Virus record (IMG/VR): IMGVR_UViG_3300030102_004950
Location: 1-36,202 of that record
Direction: 5' to 3' (one strand)
DNA from: a virus
Length of the DNA: 36,202 nucleotides
Part shown: piece by piece, positions 19,817 to 26,800 of the stretch
Layout of the letters: each line of letters starts with the position of its first letter
How positions within the stretch are numbered: position 1 is the first letter of the stretch
Program-made: the position numbers and the translations under genes
The notes under the pieces: generated by a model
Seen by the model: the letters and a program-made list of their open reading frames with translations, nothing else
Told to the model about the DNA's origin: nothing
Databases searched by the model: none

Positions 19817-20046
19817 ATTGATATTGTAAACAGGGTAGAGTAGGTAGTGTATAGCCTCTCAACACTTTCTATAATGCAACCCTTATAAACCCCCTTTTAT
19901 TGCGTTTATAACCGTATAATTAATATTATTATATATAAGTATATACCTAACACTACCTATAGGAATAAACTGCATAAGTAAGCCAAAAACAGACAGGGTA
20001 CAGCTATTTTTACTATACACTGTATGCCACCCTATTCTTGCCTAAG
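19817..20046. other. Origin-like AT-rich region with inverted and direct repeats
   Basis: TAGGTAGTGT (19841-19850) has its exact reverse complement at 19950-19959. AGTGTATAG (19846-19854) has its reverse complement at 20013-20021. ACAGGGTA occurs at 19830-19837 and 19993-20000, and CCTATAGG (19956-19963) is a palindrome. Between them lies an almost pure A/T tract (about 19914-19946). Iteron-like sites around an AT-rich core next to a primase-helicase gene and terS fit a replication origin or a regulatory hub. It could instead be only the promoter region of the terS unit. Confidence 0.45.
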
Positions 20047-20268
20047 TTATACATTCTTATCCTTTTGTGCATCTTTATCTACATCAACAGACAGTGTACC
20101 TTCACTGCTTTTTAGCCTTGCCAACCTAGCCTCATGCGCTTTTAATTTTATCGTGTAACTCTTTGGTATATTTTTTTTCCGTCTATCGCCGAATATTCTT
20201 TCATGGTTCTGCTTATACTCTTGCGAGTAAACTCCTGGCCGAGGTCTGTCGCCCTTTCCTGTCATCAT
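20047..20268 (-). CDS. Small phage protein with GKGDRPRP/ERIFG motif
   Basis: 73 aa. It begins TGKGDRPRPGVYSQEY, followed by NHERIFGDRRKKN and a basic helix (KLKAHEARLARLKSS). Many phages carry a short protein with the pattern GKGDxxRP...Y..N...IFG close to replication genes; the role is unknown. Two Met codons start the frame at 20263-20268, the first overlapping the previous stop and preceded by AAGGAG. Last gene of the primase unit on the minus strand before the origin-like region. Confidence 0.6.
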   Translation of the reverse strand: MMTGKGDRPRPGVYSQEYKQNHERIFGDRRKKNIPKSYTIKLKAHEARLARLKSSEGTLSVDVDKDAQKDKNV

Positions 20269-20450
20269 CCATTCTCCTTCTTTTGCGGATTGATAAGCTC
20301 AAAGTAGAACCGCTTGTCTCTAATTGCCTCCGACACAATCTCCATCAATTCATCTGTCGAGGTCTTGTCATTAAATACATCCTCATCGGTCATAATGCAG
20401 AGTTTCATCACCTGTCGGTGTTTGTACTTCATCTTCGATGACTTACTCAA
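20265..20450 (-). CDS. Small helical protein, unknown
   Basis: 61 aa, MSKSSKMKYKHRQVMKLCIM (basic) followed by an acidic helix (DELMEIVSEAIRDKRFYF). It overlaps the end of the primase-helicase gene by four bases and the next gene by four. No family recognised. Possibly a helicase partner by position. Confidence 0.5.
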   Translation of the reverse strand: MSKSSKMKYKHRQVMKLCIMTDEDVFNDKTSTDELMEIVSEAIRDKRFYFELINPQKKENG

Positions 20451-22624
20451 AACTTACTCCCGTAATCTATGCCATCATCTTCGATGGCCTTGTAATCAAT
20501 GTCATAGACTTTCTTGCCGTTTGTTCTCCGCGCCTCAATGCCCTTTTCGTGTAAGACACGACTGGCCTCTTTGAAGTCTGGCATCCTAGGCGCTTTGATA
20601 CCCAGGTCACGCAATAGCTTTGTCATTTGCACAGGCTCAGTGTGTTCAGACTCGAAGTCGACGTGCTCCAGGAGCAGATCCTCAACGCTCGACTGGGTGC
20701 GGTAGATCTCATTACTCTCTTGCAAGAGCTCACGCTCATCCGGTGAGAGAAACCAATTCTTTTGTCCTGGCACATACATCGTCTCCTTTACTTGGGCCCA
20801 GAGCTGTTGCATGTCTACGCCATGATTGACGTCAATATCCTTAACTGCGAGTACCCAGAATCTTCGATTACCCGACGTGTCCGTCAAGAATTCTCTCGCA
20901 TTAACACTCGCATAAAAGGCAGTACGCCTTTGATAAGTGGTAAAGGCTCGATCATACGGCAGTCTTAGCTCATCGGTCTTAGCCGTAACAAAGGCTTTCA
21001 GTTGGTCAATGTCCGATTTTTTAAACGTCGACTCGATCTCTCCGAGTTCAACGATCCAGTGACTCACCGCGCGCTTAACACTGTCTTTGTCAGACGGATT
21101 GAGAGTAGCACCTTCCAACAGCCAGCCGTTGTCATAGTTACATAGACGTTTGAACCACAATGTTTTACCTAGGCCCTGTGCGCCCTGGAGGACGAGGATC
21201 CCTTCGAGTTCAACGCCATTGACTTCATACGCGGCGGCCACACAACTTATCAGCCACTTCTTCATTAGCATTTCTTTTAACTGGTTTGACTCATGTGTAA
21301 CCAATGAGTCCAGGAATGTCTGCAATCTATCATTGCCGTCCCAGGGTTCGCTGTCGATCCACTCTTTAACAGGATTGTATTCTTTGGCTAACACCTTGAG
21401 GTAGTCTCTAACCTTAGTGTGCGGGATCCCCATGTTGATGCACCGATCTTCGATCTCAATGAGGCTCGCCTCCTCTTTCATGTCAGCGATGAAGTTCATG
21501 TTCGGGATCTCAATCTCCATACGCTTTTTGATTACGTTATAGCGCACATCCACCTCATGTGTTTTCAACACCCCATTAATATTATCCTTGGTGTTTAGAA
21601 ATCTACCGCTTGCATTGCGCTGAAAGTCATACTCGACAGGTAGATCCAGTTTTCTGAGCGCGGGGATAACTTCGCCTTCAACGTGTTCGACCTCTTCGAG
21701 TTCATTCTTGTGATCGTTGTAGTCGCCTTTAGTCTCTGGCATAAGCACTTCTGCTTGGCCCTTATTCTTACGAATATATTGACAAGCCTTAGTCGCCTCC
21801 TTCTCACCTGTTTGACTGTCGTCATTATCGGCGACGAATACATGCTTGCGGTCAGCGAAAAACTCGAACATGACCTCTGCGACCGGCGTTAAGTTATATG
21901 CGTCAAACGCCACGATGACTGGCTGTGAGTAGTCAGCGTATATAGATGCCGCTGTGGCATATCCTTCGGCATAGTTAAGGATGTCTGAGCTTTTGAGGAT
22001 CTCCGATCCAAGAATAAAAAAGCTACCGCTTTTTTTAGAACCAGTAAGAAAACGTTTGCCACCATGCTCATCAATGTACTGGATACCCACGATCGTCATT
22101 TGCTTGTCGTACAGCGGAATCATTAAGTTATTGTGCTCGTCCATTCTAAGGCCATAGGAGAGGACTTTCTTGTTTTCTAAGTAAGGGTGTTTCTCACACG
22201 GTGTGGCTTTCTCCCAGAGGCTCTGAGCGCGTTTGGCAGAGCGTGAATACTTCTCGGCCTGTTTGACCTCCGCCTGTCTTTGGAGTTCAGCGATCTCTTC
22301 TTTTTGTTTCTTGGTTATCCTTCTGCGTTGTGAGTTCTCGGGTTTCCAGATAGCAGTAGGCTGGTCAGCTGAAACGCGATAGTCACCCAATCGGCCAAAC
22401 GGCACAGATTGATCGGTCCACAGTTGATACCAACCTACTAACTTTCGTTGACCGCCTACGTTAATGTAAGCCCGACCAATAGACCCGTCGGCGATCAAAC
22501 CCTTTTTAGGGTCCGGTTCTAAACCATGTTCGGCCAGGAATTGACCAAACTGGTGTAGGTAATCAGTAGTAAATGGCGTGTTAAAATTCTTTGGTTTGCT
22601 GGGTCGGGTTATCTTTAGTGTCAC
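20447..22624 (-). CDS. Primase-helicase: Toprim domain plus VapE-type P-loop domain
   Basis: 725 aa. The N-terminal part (1-160) may bind DNA or nucleotide; it contains GRAYINVGGQRKLVGWYQL and a Lys/Gln-rich linker. A Toprim domain follows (about 195-300) with the catalytic Glu in YAEGYATAASIY (218-229) and the Asp cluster VADNDD (264-269). The C-terminal VapE/D5-like helicase domain has Walker A GAQGLGKT (481-488), Walker B HWIVELGEIE (522-531), SVNAREFL (573-580) and GNRRFWVL (585-592). Role: primes and unwinds DNA at the phage fork or origin. The ATG is 94 bases from the divergent SSB-like gene. VapE-type proteins are common in phages and phage-inducible elements. Confidence 0.85.
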   Translation of the reverse strand: MTLKITRPSKPKNFNTPFTTDYLHQFGQFLAEHGLEPDPKKGLIADGSIGRAYINVGGQRKLVGWYQLWTDQSVPFGRLGDYRVSADQPTAIWKPENSQRRRITKKQKEEIAELQRQAEVKQAEKYSRSAKRAQSLWEKATPCEKHPYLENKKVLSYGLRMDEHNNLMIPLYDKQMTIVGIQYIDEHGGKRFLTGSKKSGSFFILGSEILKSSDILNYAEGYATAASIYADYSQPVIVAFDAYNLTPVAEVMFEFFADRKHVFVADNDDSQTGEKEATKACQYIRKNKGQAEVLMPETKGDYNDHKNELEEVEHVEGEVIPALRKLDLPVEYDFQRNASGRFLNTKDNINGVLKTHEVDVRYNVIKKRMEIEIPNMNFIADMKEEASLIEIEDRCINMGIPHTKVRDYLKVLAKEYNPVKEWIDSEPWDGNDRLQTFLDSLVTHESNQLKEMLMKKWLISCVAAAYEVNGVELEGILVLQGAQGLGKTLWFKRLCNYDNGWLLEGATLNPSDKDSVKRAVSHWIVELGEIESTFKKSDIDQLKAFVTAKTDELRLPYDRAFTTYQRRTAFYASVNAREFLTDTSGNRRFWVLAVKDIDVNHGVDMQQLWAQVKETMYVPGQKNWFLSPDERELLQESNEIYRTQSSVEDLLLEHVDFESEHTEPVQMTKLLRDLGIKAPRMPDFKEASRVLHEKGIEARRTNGKKVYDIDYKAIEDDGIDYGSKF

Positions 22625-22718
22625 AAATTATTTCCTATTGGTCTTGCTTTATTTATTAAAGTGTATAAAATCTTACAAGATAATATCTAAATAAGCAAAC
22701 ACATTATAGGAGATTAAT
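22625..22718. promoter_or_regulatory. Divergent promoter region between primase and SSB genes
   Basis: On the plus strand TTGCTT (about 22642) precedes TATAAAAT (about 22663), a loose -35/-10 pair, and AGGAGATTAAT sits before the SSB-like ATG. On the minus strand candidates are weak. The short spacing suggests that both replication units are started from here. Confidence 0.4.
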
Positions 22719-23435
22719 ATGAGCTTAACTGTAAACGCATCCGGGGGCGGCGAAGATTTTGCTAAGCTAGAGCCGGGTAAATATGAGGGGACTTGTTTCA
22801 GAATCGTAGATCTTGGAACCAGTGAACAAGAATATAAAGGCCAGGTCAGCAAGAAGAAAAGAATACGCCTGGACTTTGAAATAACCAAGGCGGTCGATCC
22901 AGATACCAACGAGATCATCATGCAAGATGGCAGACCTTTTGGTGTGGGTAAAACTTATACCGCATCATTGTTTGAGGCCGCAACGCTAAGAAAAGATTTA
23001 GAAAACTGGAGAGATAAAACTTTTACCGAAGAGGAGCTTGCAGGTTTTGATGTGGGTGTCCTAGTAGGTATGACAGCCAGGATTGAGATTGGTCATACTG
23101 CGCCAAGTGATTATGGTCCAGGTGGTAATCCAAAGATTCTCAAACTATCACGTCCCGACGGCGGCGTACAAAAAGTTCCAACCGTCAATCCACAAAACAC
23201 TTTTGACATGGAAGTTTATTGTGACGAGTTCAACGGCAACATGAGCGATAAGACTAAAGCCATGGTTGATATCTTCGATCAATTACCAACTTACCTACAA
23301 ATGGAAATAGAAAAAAGTTTTGAATACCAAGCGGCTGTAGAAGATGGCCAAAAGGTAGAACCCAAAACAGCGGAACCTGGACTTGCAGACCTAGCAAAGC
23401 CAGACGATAACGAGGAACCAAACATCCCGTTTTAA
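22719..23435 (+). CDS. Single-stranded-DNA-binding-like protein
   Basis: 238 aa. The body is beta-rich with basic and aromatic residues (KYEGTCFRIVDLG, KKKRIRLDFEITKAVD, VLVGMTARIEIGHT). The C-terminus is acidic and ends DNEEPNIPF, the classic SSB tip that recruits replication partners (typical DDDIPF). Length and the extended body fit phage-type SSB or annealing-associated proteins, not the short bacterial SSB. First gene of the plus-strand replication/recombination unit, with the DUF3310, oxygenase and exonuclease genes after it. The tail motif is the strongest evidence; the core fold is inferred. Confidence 0.65.
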   Translation: MSLTVNASGGGEDFAKLEPGKYEGTCFRIVDLGTSEQEYKGQVSKKKRIRLDFEITKAVDPDTNEIIMQDGRPFGVGKTYTASLFEAATLRKDLENWRDKTFTEEELAGFDVGVLVGMTARIEIGHTAPSDYGPGGNPKILKLSRPDGGVQKVPTVNPQNTFDMEVYCDEFNGNMSDKTKAMVDIFDQLPTYLQMEIEKSFEYQAAVEDGQKVEPKTAEPGLADLAKPDDNEEPNIPF

Positions 23436-23442
23436 CAATTTT

Positions 23443-23499
23443 GAGAGCGGCCTAATATTCTCTGGTGAATACTTGCTCCCTTAAAAGCTGGCCGCTCTC
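23443..23499 (+). other. Long RNA hairpin between SSB-like and DUF3310 genes
   Basis: GAGAGCGGCC (23443-23452) pairs perfectly with GGCCGCTCTC (23490-23499), extended by one wobble pair. The 37-base loop holds an inner hairpin, TATTC-6-GAATA. The CCTTTTA after the stem is too short a U-run for a strong terminator. It lies in the 5' leader of the DUF3310 gene, whose AGGAG follows. It may be an attenuator, a processing site or a structured regulatory RNA; no known riboswitch consensus was matched. Confidence 0.55.
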
Positions 23500-23519
23500 G
23501 CCTTTTACCAGGAGATTTT

Positions 23520-23810
23520 ATGCAAGAACAAGACCCAATAAATCCTAGTCATTACAAAGAAGGCGATGTCGAATGTATTGAGGCTATTAAGTCCTCATTA
23601 GATACCAACGCTTTTCATGGCTATCTCAAAGCATCGGTTATGAAATACTTGTGGAGGTATGACAAAAAGGACAACCCTGCATTGTGTTTAGGTAAAGCGC
23701 AGTGGTTTATGAATAGATTAGTTAATGAACATAATCAGAGTGTGGAAGATGATCTATGGACCATGGCTCAAGTAGAGGCCGACGCCGAAAGCAAACCAGT
23801 AGAGTTTTGA
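23520..23810 (+). CDS. DUF3310-family protein (SaV-like)
   Basis: 96 aa. DPINPSHYKEGDVECIEAI and GYLKASVMKYLWRYDKKDN with a closing KAQWFMNRLVNE are the DUF3310 pattern, common in phages and often annotated as a nucleotide-kinase-like or SaV-like protein. Function is not established; association with nucleotide metabolism is usual. AGGAG stands 6 bases before the ATG. Its TGA overlaps the TTG start of the oxygenase gene. Confidence 0.85.
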   Translation: MQEQDPINPSHYKEGDVECIEAIKSSLDTNAFHGYLKASVMKYLWRYDKKDNPALCLGKAQWFMNRLVNEHNQSVEDDLWTMAQVEADAESKPVEF

Positions 23811-24523
23811 CCGACATTCATTACAACGTTTTTTCTCTGCCAGCGGCACTCATGGTCGAACATAATATGTCAGAAGAAATGGTTTCAGATCTAAATACTT
23901 TTTTAGATAGGCTCAGAGAAAACAAAAACAAAGAATCTGCTGGCGATAAATTGATTGGCCAAATACATAATGGTGAACAATTAACCATAGATTTCACATT
24001 ACCAGAAATACTTGAATTCAGAACCGTGGTTGAAAATCTAGGTGTGAGCTACCTTAGACACTTTGTTGAATTTACTAAATCACAGATCCACCCGAAAAGA
24101 GTTGAAATGGATCAGTTGTGGTCAGTGCATAGTTTTGAAGGTGACTACAATCCAATACACGATCATTTAACCAAATCGCCTATGGGTATATCATTTACTT
24201 GTTGGACCAAGATACCGGATCAAATCAGTAAACCAGGAGAAGAAGAAAAATTACATTATGATTTATATAACAGTTCTGGTGCTATTGATGGCTTTATTAA
24301 TTTCACTTATGGCTTGAACCAAACTGGAGACCCAGAACGTTTACGGCCATCGCAATCAAGATACATAAAACCCGAGGTTGGTAAACTTCTTATGTTTCCA
24401 TCCTGGATGCAACATTGCGTATATCCTTTCTTTGGACCAGGAGAACGACGCACCGTTGCTGGTAATCTTAATTGTTTTAACTTAACACCCGAACAAATAC
24501 AGGAGGCTCAGAATGGAGTTTGA
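23807..24523 (+). CDS. 2OG-Fe(II) oxygenase-like protein, TTG start
   Basis: 238 aa from a TTG at 23807 that overlaps the previous stop (TTGA); an upstream ATG in the same frame lies inside the DUF3310 gene and is less likely. Begins IHYNVFSLPAALMVEH. The oxygenase signature is SVHSFEGDYNPIHDHLTK (iron ligands His118 and Asp119/His120 region), KLLMFPSWMQHCVYPF (distal His203) and the Arg pair at 214-215 in ERRTVAGN. This fits the branch of putative 2OG-Fe(II) oxygenases common in marine viruses, distinct from the P4H-like protein at 17818. Substrate unknown. The start of the exonuclease gene overlaps its end by 11 bases. Confidence 0.75.
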   Translation: MTDIHYNVFSLPAALMVEHNMSEEMVSDLNTFLDRLRENKNKESAGDKLIGQIHNGEQLTIDFTLPEILEFRTVVENLGVSYLRHFVEFTKSQIHPKRVEMDQLWSVHSFEGDYNPIHDHLTKSPMGISFTCWTKIPDQISKPGEEEKLHYDLYNSSGAIDGFINFTYGLNQTGDPERLRPSQSRYIKPEVGKLLMFPSWMQHCVYPFFGPGERRTVAGNLNCFNLTPEQIQEAQNGV

Positions 24524-25286
24524 AATAGGAATATACGACGATTTAACTTACGAAGAGTATGCAAGCATACCAGCTTATAGATCTCACGATCTAACCTCGG
24601 CCATAAAATGTCCGTACAGCTGGAAAAATGCAAAGCCAATGCAACAGACTCCAGCGTTGCTGGAAGGTCGAGTACAACACACCGTGTTCCTGGAATATCA
24701 TAAGTTCGATGATGAGTTCGTAATTCAACCCCAGATTGATCGTAGAACAAAAGCAGGTAAAGAAATGTGGGAAGATTTCCAGGGAACCGTCGGCAATCGC
24801 ACGGTCATTAGCCAGGATCTATTTGATCTTTGTATGGAGCGCAGACGTATCATTCGAGATTACATCCCTAGACCCGAACACAAAGTAGAAAGGTCCTTGG
24901 TGTTTATGTGGCACGATCAACAGTTTAAATGCAGAATGGACTGGTACGACGGTAAAGATGTTTGGGATCTTAAAACATGCCGTGACGCATCACCCAGAGG
25001 TTTCAAACAAGCGATTAATAATTTTAAATATCACATGCAGGCCGCTTTATATTTGGATGCTTGTAAGGCCTTAGATCTACCAGCGGATAAGTTTAACTTC
25101 CTGGCTCAAGCAAAGACAGATCCATATCCTTATGCGGTTTACTCTATGTCCACCGAGGCTATCGGATATGCAAGGGCCAAGAACGAACAGGCCCTAGCCA
25201 TGATATTAGAATGTGAAAAGTCTGGTAAATTTACACCGTTTAATTTAGATGGCCCGCAAACCGTGGAGCTTGGTGATCTTTACTAA
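24513..25286 (+). CDS. RecE/exonuclease VIII-like PD-(D/E)XK exonuclease
   Basis: 257 aa. LTYEEYASIPAYRSHDLTSA, then LEGRVQHTVFLE with His56, Glu126 in the KVERSL stretch, RMDWYDGKDVWDLKT giving Asp143 and the D152-x-K154 pair, and YHMQAALYLDA with Gln176 and Tyr180: the order of PDDEXK exonucleases related to the C-terminal domain of RecE. These digest one strand 5'-3' to give 3' overhangs for annealing or recombination, usually beside an SSB or annealing protein. An SSB-like gene is upstream; no RecT or Erf is evident. It ends 4 bases inside a convergent gene. Confidence 0.85.
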   Translation: MEFEIGIYDDLTYEEYASIPAYRSHDLTSAIKCPYSWKNAKPMQQTPALLEGRVQHTVFLEYHKFDDEFVIQPQIDRRTKAGKEMWEDFQGTVGNRTVISQDLFDLCMERRRIIRDYIPRPEHKVERSLVFMWHDQQFKCRMDWYDGKDVWDLKTCRDASPRGFKQAINNFKYHMQAALYLDACKALDLPADKFNFLAQAKTDPYPYAVYSMSTEAIGYARAKNEQALAMILECEKSGKFTPFNLDGPQTVELGDLY

Positions 25287-25996
25287 AAAAGATCTTGATA
25301 CAAATTAAATATTCGGTTTTTGTTACATAACCAAAAGACTAATAAATATCTATCGCCAGATCCTACTGGCAAGCCTTTATGTAAATGCGTAAAGCTGGGA
25401 AAGATTAAGGCGTGGCCTGTTGGCAAAGGTTTGATGGCCCCGTGATTATGAAACTCGGTTCCACCGCCCTCATAATCTCCTGTGTTTAAAGGAACCACAA
25501 CACTAATATCTGCGCTTTCGTCGTGGTGCCAGGCTCCTTGTTTCTTATCTTTGAGGTTGTAGTTTGCTATTTGTATGCTTGCTGGATCCCCACAACTCCT
25601 TTGCCAAATCGCCATAAAGATTGGATTCAACACTGTTTGGGCCACAAACCACATGTTGCGATAAAGGTCTGGACATTGTTGTTGTAATACGATCTCTGGG
25701 ATCTGCCGCAAAGTATCTTCATCTTTATTCCCTTCGAACCCTATCTCTTTTCGCATGCTCTCAATCTCTTTGACCAAGAGCTTACAAAACTGTCTGCGGA
25801 ATAACGGTATTTTATAAACGTCTGGATATATTTTTTTGGCCATACGATGCACTGGTGTCTTTGCCATCTTTTCTGTTCCAGCATCGGCATGATACTTGGC
25901 TACAATCGGCACCGTTTCTTGAATCGCATCATAAGTCGCCTGGTTAATCATCCAGTGAGATTGCATGCTTAAAAGGTAGTTTTTTAGCTTATACAT
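25283..25996 (-). CDS. 2OG-Fe(II) oxygenase, third copy
   Basis: 237 aa. A helical N-terminal half (1-135) is followed by the oxygenase core: QGAWHHDESADISVVVPL (His157-x-Asp159), EGGGTEFHNHG, LPTGHALIFPSFTHLHKG with His206, and GDRYLLVFWL with Arg216. The GxxTxF and THLHKG patterns match viral prolyl-hydroxylase-like proteins. No ribosome site is visible before the ATG at 25994-25996; a -10-like TAAAAT lies about 11 bases upstream on the minus strand. It stands alone on this strand, between a convergent exonuclease and a divergent regulator, which suggests independent acquisition or control. Confidence 0.8.
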   Translation of the reverse strand: MYKLKNYLLSMQSHWMINQATYDAIQETVPIVAKYHADAGTEKMAKTPVHRMAKKIYPDVYKIPLFRRQFCKLLVKEIESMRKEIGFEGNKDEDTLRQIPEIVLQQQCPDLYRNMWFVAQTVLNPIFMAIWQRSCGDPASIQIANYNLKDKKQGAWHHDESADISVVVPLNTGDYEGGGTEFHNHGAIKPLPTGHALIFPSFTHLHKGLPVGSGDRYLLVFWLCNKNRIFNLYQDLF

Positions 25997-26007
25997 TGGA
26001 AATTATT

Positions 26008-26028
26008 TTATCATACATTTTTTGATAA
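26008..26028. promoter_or_regulatory. Candidate operator: TTATCA-9-TGATAA
   Basis: A six-base inverted repeat with a nine-base spacer lies in the 72-base gap between the oxygenase gene and the divergent ribbon-helix-helix gene. It is close upstream of the -35 of the rightward promoter. RHH dimers bind such short palindromes, so self-regulation is plausible. Confidence 0.4.
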
Positions 26029-26032
26029 TTAA

Positions 26033-26061
26033 TTGTATATATGTGCAAAAGAGTATAAAAT
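26033..26061 (+). promoter_or_regulatory. Promoter giving a leaderless or nearly leaderless mRNA
   Basis: TTGTAT (26033-26038), 17-base spacer, TAAAAT (26056-26061). Seven bases later comes the ATG of the RHH gene (26069), preceded by ACCCCC and no ribosome site, so the RNA probably starts at or within a base of the ATG. Confidence 0.5.
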
Positions 26062-26068
26062 TACCCCC

Positions 26069-26248
26069 ATGGAAACTATAATTGACAACACAAAAACGAG
26101 GAAAAGTTTAGCAGTAGATGTAAAAACCTATGAGCTCTTACAAGATATTTGCTCAATGGAACGAAGATCCAAGATAGATCAATTAAAAGTTCTTATTGAA
26201 AAAGAACACAAAAGATTGAACGCTCCTGGTGTCGAGTCCAATGTTTAA
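26069..26248 (+). CDS. Ribbon-helix-helix (Arc/CopG-like) regulator
   Basis: 59 aa. RKSLAVDVKTYELLQDI forms the strand and first helix, SMERRSKIDQLKVLIEK the second, which is the usual length and polarity of ribbon-helix-helix repressors that dimerise and insert a beta ribbon in the major groove. The ATG at 26069 is chosen because it sits at the predicted RNA start; an upstream TTG frame (26033) would overlap the -35 and is rejected. Leaderless translation is known for phage repressors such as lambda cI, so a regulatory or lysogeny role fits, but targets are not shown. Coupled to the next small gene by an 8-base overlap. Confidence 0.65.
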   Translation: METIIDNTKTRKSLAVDVKTYELLQDICSMERRSKIDQLKVLIEKEHKRLNAPGVESNV

Positions 26249-26474
26249 AAACATCATGTCTAAAAAATCTACTCCGCAATCTTATAAGCCGGTGCTAGAG
26301 GCCCCGGAAGTTATTGAATTGTTTAGTCGATTAACATTGCACCAACAGGCCGCTTTGTTAAGACTTATTTCTCGCAACTTAGAAATGAAACTTAACGGAG
26401 AAACTTACATGGGTTATGAGCTTGACTACGAAGTCGTTGGAGCCATGATCCAGGCAACCGAAACAGAACAATAG
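26241..26474 (+). CDS. Small helical protein, unknown
   Basis: 77 aa from the ATG at 26241 inside the end of the RHH gene. Basic N-terminus, then EVIELFSRLTLHQQAALLRL and an amphipathic end (YELDYEVVGAMIQATETEQ). No domain recognised. There is no clear ribosome site, so it is probably translated by coupling. A bidirectional terminator follows 45 bases after the stop. It may be a partner or antagonist of the regulator. Confidence 0.5.
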   Translation: MFKNIMSKKSTPQSYKPVLEAPEVIELFSRLTLHQQAALLRLISRNLEMKLNGETYMGYELDYEVVGAMIQATETEQ

Positions 26475-26519
26475 CCGCGGTTAGGCAACAATCATTTCCA
26501 GCCTATCCTCCTAGACTTC

Positions 26520-26546
26520 GGAGCGTAGTTTGCGGCAAAACGCTCC
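26520..26546. terminator. Bidirectional hairpin terminator
   Basis: GGAGCGT (26520-26526) pairs with ACGCTCC (26540-26546), and inside it TTTG-3-CAAA extends the stem. It lies exactly between the plus-strand regulator unit and the end of the leftward virion genes; the last base of the hairpin touches the HNH stop. U-runs are weak on both sides. Confidence 0.5.
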
Positions 26547-26800
26547 TACTTTGATCTACTCTTTCTAGCTGTCTTAGTTCTAGCGAAAGATCTATTCTTG
26601 CTTTTATGCACTGCTCTCAAGTTGCCTGGAGAGTTATCCATAGGATTTCCGTTCCTATGGTGGACGTCTAAACTGTCGCCCTTTTTTACTTTACCAGATT
26701 TTAAAGCCATACGCCTAGCGGCGTTTCTGGATGCTCGTTTCTTTTTTTGTTCGGGCCTGGAGTGATAGTTTGCATACTCCTTTTTATAATCCCTGGCCAT
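26546..26800 (-). CDS. HNH-type endonuclease, small
   Basis: 84 aa. A very basic N-terminus (RPEQKKKRASRNAARRM) is followed by the HNH core VHHRNGNPMDNSPGNLRAV (residues about 46-64) with paired His, Asn, Asp and Asn. Single-domain HNH proteins of this size are common in phage structural regions, either as homing-type nickases or packaging helpers. Its ATG overlaps the TAA of the 806-aa gene by one base, so it is co-translated at the end of the virion operon, not inserted within a gene. Confidence 0.75.
   Translation of the reverse strand: MARDYKKEYANYHSRPEQKKKRASRNAARRMALKSGKVKKGDSLDVHHRNGNPMDNSPGNLRAVHKSKNRSFARTKTARKSRSK

Noticed and set aside
23756-23806. Upstream ATG of the second oxygenase
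   Set aside because: It lies inside the DUF3310 gene with no ribosome site; the TTG at 23807 follows the same stop-start overlap as other genes here.
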